Assembly: GCA_030028905.1 (NCBI GenBank)
Contig: JALDYZ010000006.1
Span: forward strand, 1 to 64,000
Length of the DNA: 64,000 nt
Source of the DNA: Ferirhizobium litorale
GTDB taxonomy: Bacteria > Pseudomonadota > Alphaproteobacteria > Rhizobiales > Rhizobiaceae
Reading direction: 5' to 3'
Position numbers and translations under genes: made by a program. Below the pieces are notes generated by a model. It made no database searches. It saw nothing but the letters and a program-made list of their open reading frames with translations, and was not told where the DNA came from. Shown piece after piece: positions 36,647 to 46,246 of this stretch (its first letter is position 1; each line of letters starts with the position of its first letter).

Positions 36647-37321
36647 CTAGCGAAGGAGGCGCGGCGACCGGGGCAGGTCTTGGTTGGCCTGGAGCAAGGC
36701 TTCGGTGAATATCGGCTCCCAGGAGCGGATATGGTGCCTCATCAGGTCGCGCAGGCCGTTTGCGTCGCCAATTTCGGCAAGATCGATGATCCGGTAGTGC
36801 TCCGCGACGGATTCCCGCTGGCGGTCCCTGCCGGTGCTTGTGCCGATACCGTAGAGCCTCATCTTGTCGCGCATGGCCATGACCGTTTCGGTCAACAACT
36901 CGTTGTCGGTCTGCTCAGTGAATGCCCGATGGAATCGCCGGTCCGCCTCCAGATAGTCCGATACATTGCCATTTTCCACAGCATGTGCCACCGCGTCGGC
37001 CAGCAGCCGCAACCCACTGAGGTCCTTCTTGCGCTTCAGCGCAACTGTTTCGGCAGCATAGACTTCCAGCAGTTCGCGCATGTCGAACAGGTTGCGCAAC
37101 TCGGTCAGTGTGGGGGCGACGACCTTGAAGCCGCGGTTGCGCAGCGGTTCGATGAGGCCATTGCGGGCCAGTTCGAGCAGAGCCTCACGCACCGGTGTCG
37201 TGGATACGCCCATGGTTGCGGCCAGACTTGGAACCGAGTACATTGCGCCGGGCGCGCTTTGGCCCGAGATGATTTCCGAACGCACGTGCTGAAGTACCTG
37301 TTCGCGAAGATTACCGTCCAA
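36647..37321 (-). CDS. GntR-family regulator with FCD ligand-binding domain
   Basis: 224 aa. N-terminal winged helix (LREQVLQHVRSEIISGQ... TPVREALLELARNGLIEPL, about 5-70) and an all-helical FCD domain (about 80-210) with the metal-binding Asp/His pattern around DYLEADRRFHRAF, EHYRII and MRHHI. FadR/VanR-like. It is upstream of and on the same strand as rubredoxin-pirin-tautomerase, with matching palindromes at both its own promoter and theirs. Effector unknown. Confidence 0.92.
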   Translation of the reverse strand: MDGNLREQVLQHVRSEIISGQSAPGAMYSVPSLAATMGVSTTPVREALLELARNGLIEPLRNRGFKVVAPTLTELRNLFDMRELLEVYAAETVALKRKKDLSGLRLLADAVAHAVENGNVSDYLEADRRFHRAFTEQTDNELLTETVMAMRDKMRLYGIGTSTGRDRQRESVAEHYRIIDLAEIGDANGLRDLMRHHIRSWEPIFTEALLQANQDLPRSPRLLR

Positions 37322-37354
37322 TTTTCATGCTCCAAATTTGCCTCTCGTTTCTAT

Positions 37355-37366
37355 GTAACGCGTTAC
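37355..37366. promoter_or_regulatory. Perfect palindromic operator in the gntR promoter
   Basis: GTAACGCGTTAC is a perfect 12-bp palindrome 34 bases upstream of the gntR ATG. Near-copies lie before the rubredoxin gene. Autoregulation is inferred from position and sequence identity. Confidence 0.75.
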
Positions 37367-37484
37367 CGAGCGTTTGGAAACTGCAATTTGTCGCCTGAAA
37401 AAGTCATGCATACGCCTTGATTGGAGCAGATGTCCGGACAGAGAGGCGATGGACAGCCGGCCGGCGCGATTCTAGAACGTCGCC

Positions 37485-38033
37485 ATGAGCCGCATCACCT
37501 ACATCGAAGCGATCGAAGCGACCGGCATACTGCGACAACTGGCGGACTTCGATCCTCATGTCGCGGGTACCCTGCCGCTCGACGTTCACACCGGGACGAG
37601 CGATATCGACATTCTTTGCCACGCTCCGGATGACGAGAGATTTTCCGAACTGCTGTGGTCTTGCTTTGGCGGGGAGGGTGATTTCCGGATGTGGCAATGG
37701 AGCGGCAGCGGTCGGCCCGTTCTCGCCTCTTTTCGCGCCCATGGATGGGAGTTCGAGATTTTCGGGGCCGGCGTGCCCGTTGCCGAGCAGTCGGGCTGGC
37801 GGCATTTCGAGGTGGAACGGCGCCTGCTTGCGCTCGGTGGGCCGGCGTTCAGGGACGCGGTGATGGCGTTGCGTGGCAAGGGGGTCAAGACCGAGTCCGC
37901 CTTCTGGGCCGCGCTTGGCCAGACTGGCGATCCCTATCAGGGAATGCTGGGGCTCTATCACCGAACCGACGACGAACTTGTTGGAGTTCTCGCCCCGCTG
38001 TGGCGCGGCTCGCTCCCCAGGGCAAGGCGCTAA
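37485..38033 (+). CDS. DUF4269 nucleotidyltransferase-like protein
   Basis: 182 aa with GTLPLDVHTGTSDIDILCHA (about 28-47). The SDIDI pair of aspartates in this context is typical of nucleotidyltransferase-fold proteins, and the whole sequence fits DUF4269. Biochemical role unknown. It is divergent from gntR with a 163-base spacer. Confidence 0.75.
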   Translation: MSRITYIEAIEATGILRQLADFDPHVAGTLPLDVHTGTSDIDILCHAPDDERFSELLWSCFGGEGDFRMWQWSGSGRPVLASFRAHGWEFEIFGAGVPVAEQSGWRHFEVERRLLALGGPAFRDAVMALRGKGVKTESAFWAALGQTGDPYQGMLGLYHRTDDELVGVLAPLWRGSLPRARR

Positions 38034-38276
38034 TTTTATCGGTGATATCGCCGCCGAGGAGCACCACCGCTGCGAATGCGAGCGCGGGGCGCTCTGCGAT
38101 CGGATCCCGTTGGATATTTCGCGGCCTTCCCCGTGCCTGTTACACCGCCGGCCACAGACGGACCAGTTGATTTAACGCAAAGCGGGCAGCCAATTTCAAG
38201 GATAGTCTATTTGCATGGGTGAAAAGCCCGAGTGATGACTGCCGCATATTGTCGGCTTCCGGGAAGGATGGCGCAA

Positions 38277-38633
38277 ATGACATCGGCTAAACTGGCAAGC
38301 GTGGCTATTGCTGCAACGCTTTTTTCAATCAGCACAACGACCCCGATGTACGGGCAGACCCCGTCTGGCCAGAACCAGGAACAACAACCGGACTGGTCCG
38401 AGATGATGCCCGGTCCGATGATGGGGTGGCGCCATCAGGGCGGCGGATCTCGCGGCCCCGCCATGCGCGGTCATATGATGAAAATCATGTTCGCTGTCGC
38501 GGATGTAGATGGCGACGGCGCTCTGAGCTTCGACGAAGTCGTGACAATCCACAAAAGGATCTTCGACAAAGCCGATGCCAACAAGGACGGCAAGGTGACA
38601 ATCGAAGAGATGCAAGCGTTCATGCGCGACTGA
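38277..38633 (+). CDS. Exported EF-hand calcium-binding protein
   Basis: 118 aa with a signal (about 1-26, PMYGQ). Two EF-hand loops are DVDGDGALSFDE (76-87) and DANKDGKVTIEE (100-111), each with Asp/Asn at the chelating positions and Glu at 12. The Met/His/Gly-rich linker (about 43-68) could bind another metal. AAGGA lies eight bases before ATG 38277, which favours it over the upstream starts at 38232 to 38268. Confidence 0.85.
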   Translation: MTSAKLASVAIAATLFSISTTTPMYGQTPSGQNQEQQPDWSEMMPGPMMGWRHQGGGSRGPAMRGHMMKIMFAVADVDGDGALSFDEVVTIHKRIFDKADANKDGKVTIEEMQAFMRD

Positions 38634-38791
38634 GGAGCGACGAACCGGCGGGGGCTGAGGCAAGGTTCCTATCAGCGGTGTTGCGATTTCATGGTCGCGC
38701 ACCCCAGCGGAAACCGGCTGGAGTGCGTTCGAACTGGAAGGTTCAACGGTCAGCCTCCTTGAGGGAACCCAACCTCATCCCCGAACGCAAT

Positions 38792-38817
38792 TCGGCCCAA
38801 GCTGTCGCCCGGGCCGA
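38792..38817. terminator. Hairpin between the convergent EF-hand and nrdJ genes
   Basis: TCGGCCC (38792-38798) pairs with GGGCCGA (38811-38817) around a 12-base loop, with a T/C-rich tail on the plus strand. A weaker partly mismatched stem lies near 38699-38730. Confidence 0.4.
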
Positions 38818-38833
38818 TTCTTCTCCATTCGAA

Positions 38834-38849
38834 TTCGTTCGTTCGTTCG
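38834..38849. repeat. (TTCG)4 tetranucleotide repeat
   Basis: Four tandem TTCG units 17 bases beyond the nrdJ stop codon, in non-coding sequence. Probably neutral. Confidence 0.7.
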
Positions 38850-38865
38850 TCTCGGTTTGCGGATC

Positions 38866-41800
38866 TCAGCTGCACCCGCTCGTGCTTCCGCATGTGTCGC
38901 ACTTCTCGCAGGTGCCGTTGCGCACCATGGTGAAGTTCTGGCACTCGGAGCACATGTTGCCGGTGTAGCCCTGCATGATGGAGCGGGCGCGACGCTCGGC
39001 CTCCACCTTCTTGGCTTCCGACTTGGCGGAGGCGGCATCCGCGGCGGCCTTGTCGGAGAACAGCGCGGTCGCATCGCTGCCGAGTTCCTCGATCACTTCC
39101 TCGGCGATCTCCTCTGCCAGTTCCTTGGCGCGCTCCTCATAGTCGCGCTTGAAGGACACGACTTCCGAGGTGGAGATCGAAAGCGTCGGCTCGATCTTGC
39201 GGGCGGCGCTGCCGGCAAAGGCCGTCACCGTGCTGCCTGACGAGGCGCGGGCGGGTGCCGCGGTGGACGCCCCCTTCGGCTCCGCTGTCGGCCTGTCGCC
39301 ACCCGATACCAGCGTCGGCTTGTAGCCGCGGGTCCAGCCGGTCGAAACGAGGTTGGTCTTTCCTTCCTGGATGCCCTTGCCGAGCGCCGTGTTGGAGAAG
39401 TCCGACGTGTCGACATGCGCGAGATCGTGGCGATTGAGATACGAAACGGCGAGTTCGCGGAACACGTAGTCGAGGATCGACGTGGCATTTTTGATCGCAT
39501 CATTGCCCATGACGATGCCGGCCGGCTCGAACTTGGTGAAGGTGAAGGCCTCGACATATTCCTCGAGCGGCACGCCGTATTGCAGGCCGAGCGAGATGGC
39601 GATGGCAAAATTGTTCATCATCGCGCGGAAGGCGGCGCCTTCCTTGTGCATGTCGATGAAGATCTCGCCGAGACGGCCGTCACCGAATTCGCCGGTCCGC
39701 AGATACACCTTGTGCCCGCCGATGACGGCCTTCTGGGTGTAGCCCTGGCGCCGGTTCGGCAGCTTTTCACGTTCGCGGGTGACCCGTTCGATCACGCGCT
39801 CGATGATTTTTTCGGTCACGGTGACAGCAGCTGCGGCGGCCGGCGCCTGCAGCAGTTCCTCGAGCGTGTCTTCCTCTTCCTCGTCCTCGATCAGCGAGGC
39901 GTTGAGAGGCTGGGACAGCTTGGAGCCGTCGCGGTAGAGCGCGTTGGCCTTCAGCGCCAGCTTCCACGACAGCATGTAGGCGTTCTTGCAGTCCTCGACG
40001 GTCGCCTCGTTCGGCATGTTGATCGTCTTGGAAATGGCGCCCGAGATGAACGGCTGGGCAGCCGCCATCATGCGGATATGGCTCTCGACCGAGAGGTAGC
40101 GCTTGCCGATCTTGCCGCAGGGATTGGCGCAATCGAAGACCGGCAGGTGCTCGGCCTTGAGGAAGGGCGCGCCTTCCAGCGTCATCGCGCCGCAGACGTG
40201 GATGTTGGCGGCCTCGATGTCCTTCCTGGAGAAACCGATGTGCTCGAGCAGGTTGAAGCTCATGTCGGCGAGTTGCTCGTCGGAGACCTTCAGCGTCTCC
40301 TTCAGGAAGTCGGCGCCGAGCGTCCACTGGTTGAAGACGAACTTGATGTCGAAGGCGCTCTTCAGCGCAGCGTTGACCGCCTCGACCTTCTCGTCCGTAA
40401 AGCCCTTGGCCTTCAGCGTAGACGGATTGATCGAAGGCGCCTGGTTGAGGTTGCCGTGGCCGACCGCATAGGCCTCGATCTCGGCGATCTGGCTTTCGGA
40501 GTAGCCGAGCGTACGCAGCGCTTCCGGAACGGCGCGGTTGATGATCTTGAAGTAGCCGCCGCCAGCGAGCTTCTTGAACTTGACCAGCGCGAAATCGGGC
40601 TCGATGCCGGTGGTGTCGCAATCCATGACGAGGCCGATCGTGCCGGTCGGCGCGATCACGGTCGTCTGGGCATTGCGGTAGCCGTGCTTCTCGCCAAGCT
40701 CGACCGCCTTGTCCCAGGCGCTCTTGGCATGGGCGATCAGGTCGGCGTCCGGGCAGTCGCCATGGACGAGCGCGACCGGATTGACCGACAGGCTCTCGTA
40801 ACCGGCGGATTCTCCGTAGGCGGCGCGGCGATGGTTGCGCATGACGCGCAGCATGTTGTCGCGGTTCGGCGCAAAGCCCGGGAAGGTGCCGAGCTCGGAC
40901 GCCATTTCGGCCGAAGTTGCGTAGGCGACGCCGGTCATGATGGCGGTCAGCGCCCCGCCGATGGCGCGGCCCTCGGTGCTGTCATAGGGAATGCCGGAGG
41001 ACATCAGGAGACCGCCGATGTTGGCATAGCCGAGACCGAGGGTGCGGTATTCGTAGGAGAGTTCGGCGATCTGGCGGCTCGGGAACTGCGCCATCATGAC
41101 GGAGACTTCGAGCACGATCGTCCACAGGCGGACCGCATGTTCGTAGTCGGCGATGTTGATGTTCTTGGTGACCGAATCCTTGAACTGCATCAGGTTGAGC
41201 GAGGCAAGGTTGCAGGCCGTGTCGTCGAGGAACATGTATTCCGAGCAGGGGTTGGATGCGCGGATCGGGCCGGCGGCCGGGCAGGTGTGCCAGTCGTTCA
41301 TCGTGGTGTTGAAGTGCAGGCCAGGATCCGCCGATGCCCAGGCGGCGTAGGAGATCGATTCCCACAGGTCGCGCGCCTTCAGTGTCTTCATCACGCGGCC
41401 GTCCTTGCGGGCGGTCAGGTTCCATTCACCGTCATTTTCCACCGCGCGCAGGAAGTCGTCCTTGATCGAGACGGAATTGTTGGAGTTCTGGCCGGAAACG
41501 GTGAGATAGGCTTCCGAATCCCAGTCGGTGTCGTAGGTCTTGAACTCTATGTCCTTGTAGCCCTGGCGGGCGAACTGGATCACCCGCTGGACGTAGTTTT
41601 CCGGAACCTGGTCCTTCTTGGCGGCGCGAATCTCGCGCTTCAGAGCCGGGTTCTGGTTGGGATCGTAGCAGGCGTCGTTGTCGGCAGCGCAATTGACGCA
41701 GGCCTTCATGATCGCCTTCAGGTGCCGAGCGACGATCTTCGAGCCGGTGACGAGCGCGGCGACCTTCTGCTCTTCCTTGACCTTCCAGTTGATGTATTCC

Positions 41801-42672
41801 TCGATATCCGGATGGTCGATGTCGACCACGACCATCTTGGCCGCGCGGCGCGTCGTGCCACCCGACTTGATGGCGCCGGCGGCGCGGTCGCCGATCTTCA
41901 GGAAGCTCATCAGGCCCGACGACTTGCCACCGCCGGAGAGCTTCTCGCCTTCGCCGCGCAGATAGGAGAAGTTGGAACCGGTGCCGGAGCCGTACTTGAA
42001 CAGGCGCGCCTCACGCACCCACAGGTCCATGATTCCGCCCTCGTTGACGAGGTCGTCCTCGACGGACTGGATGAAGCAGGCATGCGGCTGCGGATGCTCG
42101 TAGGCCGACTTCGACTTGGTCAGCTTGCCGGTGAAGGGATCGACGTAGAAATGGCCCTGGCCGGGACCATCGATCCCATAGGCCCAATGCAGGCCGGTGT
42201 TGAACCATTGCGGGCTGTTCGGCGCCACGCGCTGGGTGGCGAGCATGTAGGCAAGCTCGTCGCGGAAGGTGAGGGCGTCTTCTTCCGACGAGAAGTAGCC
42301 GCCTTTCCAGCCCCAGTAGGTCCAGGTTCCGGCGAGCCGGTCGAAGACCTGTCGGGCGTCGGTTTCCGAACCAAAATGCTTGTCCTTCGGCAGGTCCTTC
42401 ATCGCGGCCGTGTCGGCTTCGGAGCGCCACAGCCACGAGGGAACGGAATTTTCCTCGACCTTCTTCAGCTTCGCCGGAACGCCGGCCTTGCGGAAGTACT
42501 TCTGCGCCAGGATGTCGGCGGCGACCTGGGAAAACTGCGCGGGTACGTCGATGTCAGCCAGCCGGAAGACGATCGAACCGTCGGGGTTCTTGATCTCGCT
42601 GGTCGCCTTGCGGAATTCGATTTCTGCATAGGGTGACAGTCCGGCCTTGGTGAAACGACGTTCTATGCGCAT
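38866..42672 (-). CDS. nrdJ: Vitamin B12-dependent (class II) ribonucleotide reductase
   Basis: 1268 aa. The active-site stretch [16 protein letters not shown] (about residue 475) carries the N-x-C-x-E residues. The family-typical long insertions and the C-terminal cysteine cluster (CSECQNF...[13 protein letters not shown]), a redox shuttle or metal site, are present. It makes deoxyribonucleotides from ribonucleotides using adenosylcobalamin, independent of oxygen. An ATP-cone is not obvious at the N-terminus. The promoter region has apparent NrdR boxes. It is a single-gene unit. Confidence 0.97.
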   Translation of the reverse strand: MRIERRFTKAGLSPYAEIEFRKATSEIKNPDGSIVFRLADIDVPAQFSQVAADILAQKYFRKAGVPAKLKKVEENSVPSWLWRSEADTAAMKDLPKDKHFGSETDARQVFDRLAGTWTYWGWKGGYFSSEEDALTFRDELAYMLATQRVAPNSPQWFNTGLHWAYGIDGPGQGHFYVDPFTGKLTKSKSAYEHPQPHACFIQSVEDDLVNEGGIMDLWVREARLFKYGSGTGSNFSYLRGEGEKLSGGGKSSGLMSFLKIGDRAAGAIKSGGTTRRAAKMVVVDIDHPDIEEYINWKVKEEQKVAALVTGSKIVARHLKAIMKACVNCAADNDACYDPNQNPALKREIRAAKKDQVPENYVQRVIQFARQGYKDIEFKTYDTDWDSEAYLTVSGQNSNNSVSIKDDFLRAVENDGEWNLTARKDGRVMKTLKARDLWESISYAAWASADPGLHFNTTMNDWHTCPAAGPIRASNPCSEYMFLDDTACNLASLNLMQFKDSVTKNINIADYEHAVRLWTIVLEVSVMMAQFPSRQIAELSYEYRTLGLGYANIGGLLMSSGIPYDSTEGRAIGGALTAIMTGVAYATSAEMASELGTFPGFAPNRDNMLRVMRNHRRAAYGESAGYESLSVNPVALVHGDCPDADLIAHAKSAWDKAVELGEKHGYRNAQTTVIAPTGTIGLVMDCDTTGIEPDFALVKFKKLAGGGYFKIINRAVPEALRTLGYSESQIAEIEAYAVGHGNLNQAPSINPSTLKAKGFTDEKVEAVNAALKSAFDIKFVFNQWTLGADFLKETLKVSDEQLADMSFNLLEHIGFSRKDIEAANIHVCGAMTLEGAPFLKAEHLPVFDCANPCGKIGKRYLSVESHIRMMAAAQPFISGAISKTINMPNEATVEDCKNAYMLSWKLALKANALYRDGSKLSQPLNASLIEDEEEEDTLEELLQAPAAAAAVTVTEKIIERVIERVTREREKLPNRRQGYTQKAVIGGHKVYLRTGEFGDGRLGEIFIDMHKEGAAFRAMMNNFAIAISLGLQYGVPLEEYVEAFTFTKFEPAGIVMGNDAIKNATSILDYVFRELAVSYLNRHDLAHVDTSDFSNTALGKGIQEGKTNLVSTGWTRGYKPTLVSGGDRPTAEPKGASTAAPARASSGSTVTAFAGSAARKIEPTLSISTSEVVSFKRDYEERAKELAEEIAEEVIEELGSDATALFSDKAAADAASAKSEAKKVEAERRARSIMQGYTGNMCSECQNFTMVRNGTCEKCDTCGSTSGCS

Positions 42673-42795
42673 GTCCCTATATCCTCATCTGTCAAGCGCC
42701 AGCGGCGGGCGCAAAAAAGGCCTGTCCGGCCACACGAGGTCGCGAGCAGCCAGTGTTTCATCTTCATTTGCCGGGAGTTCATCCGGAGATGGCGT

Positions 42796-42842
42796 CCCTG
42801 TATCTTGTGGTGAATTCGGCTGCAAACCCTAAATATAGTGCA
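42796..42842 (-). promoter_or_regulatory. Pair of NrdR-like boxes in the nrdJ promoter
   Basis: Box 1, TCCCTGTATCTTGTGG (42796-42811), and box 2, ACCCTAAATATAGTGC (42827-42842), match the NrdR consensus ACACWATATWTWGTGT at 11 and 13 of 16 positions. Their GTG elements are exactly 31 bases apart, the three-turn spacing known for paired NrdR boxes. They lie 124-170 bases upstream of the nrdJ ATG. Confidence 0.7.
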
Positions 42843-42860
42843 TTGTCAAAAATTAACAAC
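42833..42860 (-). promoter_or_regulatory. Candidate nrdJ promoter
   Basis: On the minus strand TTGTTA (42855-42860) and TATATT (42833-42838) are separated by 16 bases. The -10 element lies inside NrdR-like box 2, so repressor binding would block it. Prediction only. Confidence 0.45.
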
Positions 42861-43094
42861 TTCCTATCTCGACTGCAGCCCATCCAATTTCATACGTCGT
42901 CGAGGCCGATTGAAGCCCACAAAAAGCCCTCACGGTCCTGACCCATCATGGATCGAAGAACGCAATTCTACGCTCGATTTCGGAGAAAACCGGTGCCTAA
43001 AACAAACCCGATTCCGTCAGCCCCCGCGACGTTGAGATCATCTTTGGGCCTTTCGGGTGATTCCGTCAAGGGCTGGTTTGTGTCGGAATTTTAA

Positions 43095-43110
43095 CCACAA
43101 CATATTGTGT
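43095..43110. promoter_or_regulatory. Third NrdR-like palindrome
   Basis: CCACAACATATTGTGT matches the NrdR consensus at 14 of 16 positions, better than the paired boxes. It stands about 420 bases from the nrdJ start, with no partner box at the expected distance. A TGTGGAAAA (DnaA-box-like, one mismatch) lies close by. Confidence 0.5.
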
Positions 43111-43360
43111 GCGCTGCTTGTGGAAAACGGGGAAATGCCGCAAGTCCCGAAGATTCAAGCGCTTGGCGAAAAAATGGGGCGAAATTGCGCCGTCCCTGTG
43201 GCGGGCAGGGCACGGCGTCGGGAAAAGTTAGACACATTTTTGGCCGATTTTGTGCAGCCCCTTTCCATCATCGCGGAAAAATGTCAGCCGCCGCAAAAGG
43301 TGGTTTCCGGAGCGTCATGAAGGAGACACCTGCACCGCGACTAGCGTCCCGATCCCACAA

Positions 43361-43394
43361 TAAAAATGGCCGGCAATCCGTGCTGCCGGCCATT
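43361..43394 (-). terminator. Terminator after gpt
   Basis: ATGGCCGGCA (43367-43376) pairs with TGCCGGCCAT (43385-43394), 10 bp with an 8-base loop. Read on the minus strand, the sequence TTTTATTGT follows. It lies 55 bases after the gpt stop. Confidence 0.85.
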
Positions 43395-43448
43395 CGTCCC
43401 GCTGCCTTCGAGGTCGGGCATCCACAGTTCCGTTGTCGGGCGCGACCC

Positions 43449-43946
43449 TTAGCCCTTTCCGCCCTTGGCGATCGGCTCCTGGAAGGTGAATCCCATGTCC
43501 CAGGGGAAGAAGATCCAGGTATCCTGGCTGACTTCGGTGACGAAGGTGTCGATGGTCGGAACGCCCTGTGGCTTGGCATAGACGCAGGCGAAATGCGCCT
43601 TCGGCAGCATGGCCCGAACTTCCGCCGCGGTCTTGCCGGTATCGGTCAGGTCGTCAACCACGAGCACGCCTTCGCCGCCATTGGCGGTGAGCTCAGGCGA
43701 GATTCCCTTCAGCAGGCTCAGTTCGCCCTGGTTCAGATAGTCGTGGTAGGAGGCGATGCACACCGTCTCGATGAGACGGATGTTGAGCTCGCGGGAAATG
43801 ATGGCGGCGGGCACGAGGCCGCCGCGGGTGATGCAGACGATTGCCGTGAACTCCGTCTGCAAGCCGGCAAGGCGCCAGGCAAGCGCGCGGGCATCGCGGT
43901 GGAACTGGTCCCAGGATACGGGAAAGGCTTTATCGGGCAACGACAT
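43449..43946 (-). CDS. gpt: Xanthine-guanine phosphoribosyltransferase
   Basis: 165 aa. The PRPP-binding loop [11 protein letters not shown] is at 96-106; [10 protein letters not shown] and the C-terminal FPWD are typical of XGPRT. It salvages xanthine and guanine at the inner face of the membrane. The start is [16 protein letters not shown]; a 43-codon in-frame extension is not conserved. A 7-bp hairpin (43995-44001 with 44008-44014) lies in the leader. Confidence 0.93.
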   Translation of the reverse strand: MSLPDKAFPVSWDQFHRDARALAWRLAGLQTEFTAIVCITRGGLVPAAIISRELNIRLIETVCIASYHDYLNQGELSLLKGISPELTANGGEGVLVVDDLTDTGKTAAEVRAMLPKAHFACVYAKPQGVPTIDTFVTEVSQDTWIFFPWDMGFTFQEPIAKGGKG

Positions 43947-44233
43947 GACGATTTGTGTCTCCGGGCGAGGCGTTGAACTTTGCCGGCAGCAACCGGCTCC
44001 TTTGAACAGGAGCCTCTCGACAGGGTTTCCGGACACCTCGGTGGCCGACGAATAAAAGTACAGCTGCCGCGGCATGAGAGCTGCATGCGCTGGAAACCCG
44101 CCCCGAGGGCTCCATCAATGGTCGGTGCTATTTGCGTTAAAACGCCGGCGAGCGCAAGACCTTGGGAATTGAAGGCAAACGCGGAGCCCCGCGGATCCGC
44201 GTCAATGCGGCCACGTCCACAGGCCTCTGCGGT

Positions 44234-45076
44234 TCAGCGCGATAGCAGGGTCGGCGCCGTCATGCTTTCCATGACGGCACGGGTGACGCCGCCGAACAGC
44301 AGTTCCCATAGGCGCGAATGACTGTAGGCGCCCATGACGAGCAGATCGATGCTGCTGTCGGAGAGCCGGTTCTCGATGACCGAGGAGGCGGGAACGCCAT
44401 TGGTAATGTCGGTTGCAAGCGTTGCCTTGACACCGTGCCGCGCCAGGGTCGCGGCGATCTCCGCACCGGCGAGTTCGGCGGACTGGCTGCCCATGTCGAC
44501 CGGGTCGACGGAAAAGATTTCGACCTGGTCGGCCGATTTCAGCAAGGGTAGGGCGTCGAACGTCGCGCGGGCTGCCTCTCGCGAACCGTTCCAGGCAATG
44601 AGCACCCGCTTGATCGGTTGTGGTTCCTTCTGAACGTAGGGGATCATGATGACCGGACGCCCGCTCTCGAACAGGAACGTTTCGAGATCGGCTCGATGCT
44701 CGGATCGATCGTCCGGGTTCGTCTGCACAGCGATCACCAGGTCGACGCTGCGGGCGCTGTCGATGATGGCCTGCGAATTGAACCCGGCTCCGGTAACGAA
44801 GCTGCGCCATTCATGGGAAATGCCTTCGCTTTGGGCGTGAGAGCGAAAAGCCGCCTCCGTTTCCTTGGTTTCTTCGCGGGCCATGTCCTGCAGGGCCTGG
44901 ACGGACACGGGATCCGGGATTTCCATCGGTGCGACGATTGGAACAGTGGCCAGCCTCTCGGCATGCAATCCGATCACGTGAGCATCGTACTGGCGCGCCA
45001 AGGCACTGGCAAATCGCGTGACCTGCAAGGCTGTCTTCGGGGAATCCAGGACTGCTATGATGGTCTTGTATGCCAT
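44234..45076 (-). CDS. Tandem universal stress protein
   Basis: 280 aa with two UspA domains (about 1-145 and 150-280). The second ends with the ATP-type loop MGAYSHSRLWELLFGGVTRAVM. Rhizobial proteins of this form are often induced under low oxygen. A perfect Fnr/FixK box lies 63 bases before the start, which supports microaerobic induction. Single-gene unit. Confidence 0.9.
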   Translation of the reverse strand: MAYKTIIAVLDSPKTALQVTRFASALARQYDAHVIGLHAERLATVPIVAPMEIPDPVSVQALQDMAREETKETEAAFRSHAQSEGISHEWRSFVTGAGFNSQAIIDSARSVDLVIAVQTNPDDRSEHRADLETFLFESGRPVIMIPYVQKEPQPIKRVLIAWNGSREAARATFDALPLLKSADQVEIFSVDPVDMGSQSAELAGAEIAATLARHGVKATLATDITNGVPASSVIENRLSDSSIDLLVMGAYSHSRLWELLFGGVTRAVMESMTAPTLLSR

Positions 45077-45138
45077 GATTGTCTCCTTGGACGGATATGT
45101 TCACTTAAAAGAATGCACCCGATCTGCCACACGGTTCC

Positions 45139-45152
45139 TTGATCTCGATCAA
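45139..45152. promoter_or_regulatory. Fnr/FixK box upstream of the universal stress protein gene
   Basis: TTGATCTCGATCAA is a perfect TTGAT-N4-ATCAA anaerobox. With the ATG at 45076 the site would be about 40 bases before a transcript start some 25 bases ahead of the gene, the class II activation position. Regulation by FixK or FnrN is inferred. Confidence 0.85.
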
Positions 45153-45240
45153 GTCATCTCCAGATAATATGTAGAAAATTCAAGGCGAAACAAGGGGCGG
45201 GACGGATCAGTCGCAGCATTTGCGCCGAGCCCGCATTCTT

Positions 45241-46014
45241 TCAGCCTCGCGGCAATTCGCCGGCAGCCTCCTTGGCGCGCCTGATGTCGTCGATCATCCT
45301 TTCGACAGCCGCGAAGGCGGGCGCGATGGCGGCCTCGTCGCGAGCGCGGATGACGATCTCGGTGGAAAATTTCTGGCCGTCGAAGCGCGGATAAGATCCG
45401 ATGCTCGTCTCCGGATGGGCCTTCTGGATGGCTGCGAGCGGGCTGCCGATATCGCCCTCGCCATAGGGGCAGGATACCGCGCGCGACAGCATCCGGGCGC
45501 CTGTGTGCAGCGTCGGCATGACCGCGTCCAGCATCGCCTGGAAGACCTGCGGTACGCCCGCCATCACGTAGACATTGCCGATCACGAAACCGGGCGCGGT
45601 GGAAACCGGGTTGGCAATATGCCGGCTGCCTTGCGGCATGCGTGCCATGCGCATGCGTGCCTCGGTGAATTCCATGCCGCGCCGCGCATACATGTCGCCG
45701 AGCAGGGACATCGCGTCCGGATCATGAATGCACGGCACGCCGAATGCGGCTGAAATCGAATCGGCGGTGATGTCGTCGTGAGTTGGGCCGATGCCACCCG
45801 AGGTGAAGACGTAGTCGTAGCGCGCCCGGAGCGCGTTTACCGCCTCGATGATCGCCTCCTCCTCGTCCGCCACGATTCGGACTTCCTTCAGGTCGATGCC
45901 GGACATCAGCAGGACATCGGCGAGATGGCCGATGTTCTTGTCCTTGGTTCGTCCGGACAGGAGTTCGTCGCCGATGGCAAGCATGGCGGCTGTGACGATG
46001 GTCGGTGTGCTCAT
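45241..46014 (-). CDS. MoaB/Mog-domain protein (CinA N-terminal-like)
   Basis: 257 aa. The molybdopterin-binding fold motif TSGGIGPTHDD (about 78-88) and GDELLSGRTKDKN (about 15-27) are clear. It lacks the C-terminal nicotinamide-deamidase part of full CinA. It may act on ADP-ribose pyrophosphate-type substrates or molybdenum cofactor, unknown. A long upstream in-frame extension is not conserved. Divergent from wrbA (232-base spacer). Confidence 0.85.
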   Translation of the reverse strand: MSTPTIVTAAMLAIGDELLSGRTKDKNIGHLADVLLMSGIDLKEVRIVADEEEAIIEAVNALRARYDYVFTSGGIGPTHDDITADSISAAFGVPCIHDPDAMSLLGDMYARRGMEFTEARMRMARMPQGSRHIANPVSTAPGFVIGNVYVMAGVPQVFQAMLDAVMPTLHTGARMLSRAVSCPYGEGDIGSPLAAIQKAHPETSIGSYPRFDGQKFSTEIVIRARDEAAIAPAFAAVERMIDDIRRAKEAAGELPRG

Positions 46015-46246
46015 GGGAAATCCGCAGCTTTCAATTGGTCCTAAGAGGTTTAGCGACGAACAGCCGGAATGCAAGGCCCGCCGAAATGTGCGGGCGGCAT
46101 TGTCATGGAAAACCAGCGTGCAAGTGGAAGTTTGTCTCCGATCGTTGAACAGTGCGTCGCCAGCGTGATGGCTGGCGCCGCTGGGCCGGGTGACTAGATT
46201 GTTCCCAACACCACAAACCTGTTGCAGCGCACAAAGGATCACGCAG

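Larger units (their letters stand above)
42673..43448. other. 776-base spacer upstream of nrdJ
   Basis: The largest non-coding stretch of the window. It holds three NrdR-like boxes, a promoter candidate, and the gpt terminator near its far end. I looked for a cobalamin riboswitch (a B12 box on the minus strand) and found none. A 48-codon frame at 42948-43094 has no ribosome binding site and is not supported. Confidence 0.6.

Noticed and set aside
39415-42636. Very long antisense frame (1073 codons) within nrdJ
   Set aside because: It mirrors the nrdJ codon pattern (GC3 bias on the other strand) and encodes no known motif. nrdJ itself is certain.
43010-43068. Direct repeat GATTCCGTCA (43010-43019 and 43059-43068)
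   Set aside because: Only two copies 49 bases apart, with GANTC sites common by chance. No further structure supports a function.
42948-43094. 48-codon frame in the nrdJ-gpt spacer
   Set aside because: No ribosome binding site, and the composition is not protein-like.
42673-43320. Cobalamin riboswitch before nrdJ
   Set aside because: Looked for a B12-box-like sequence on the minus strand and found none. A covariance model search would settle it.
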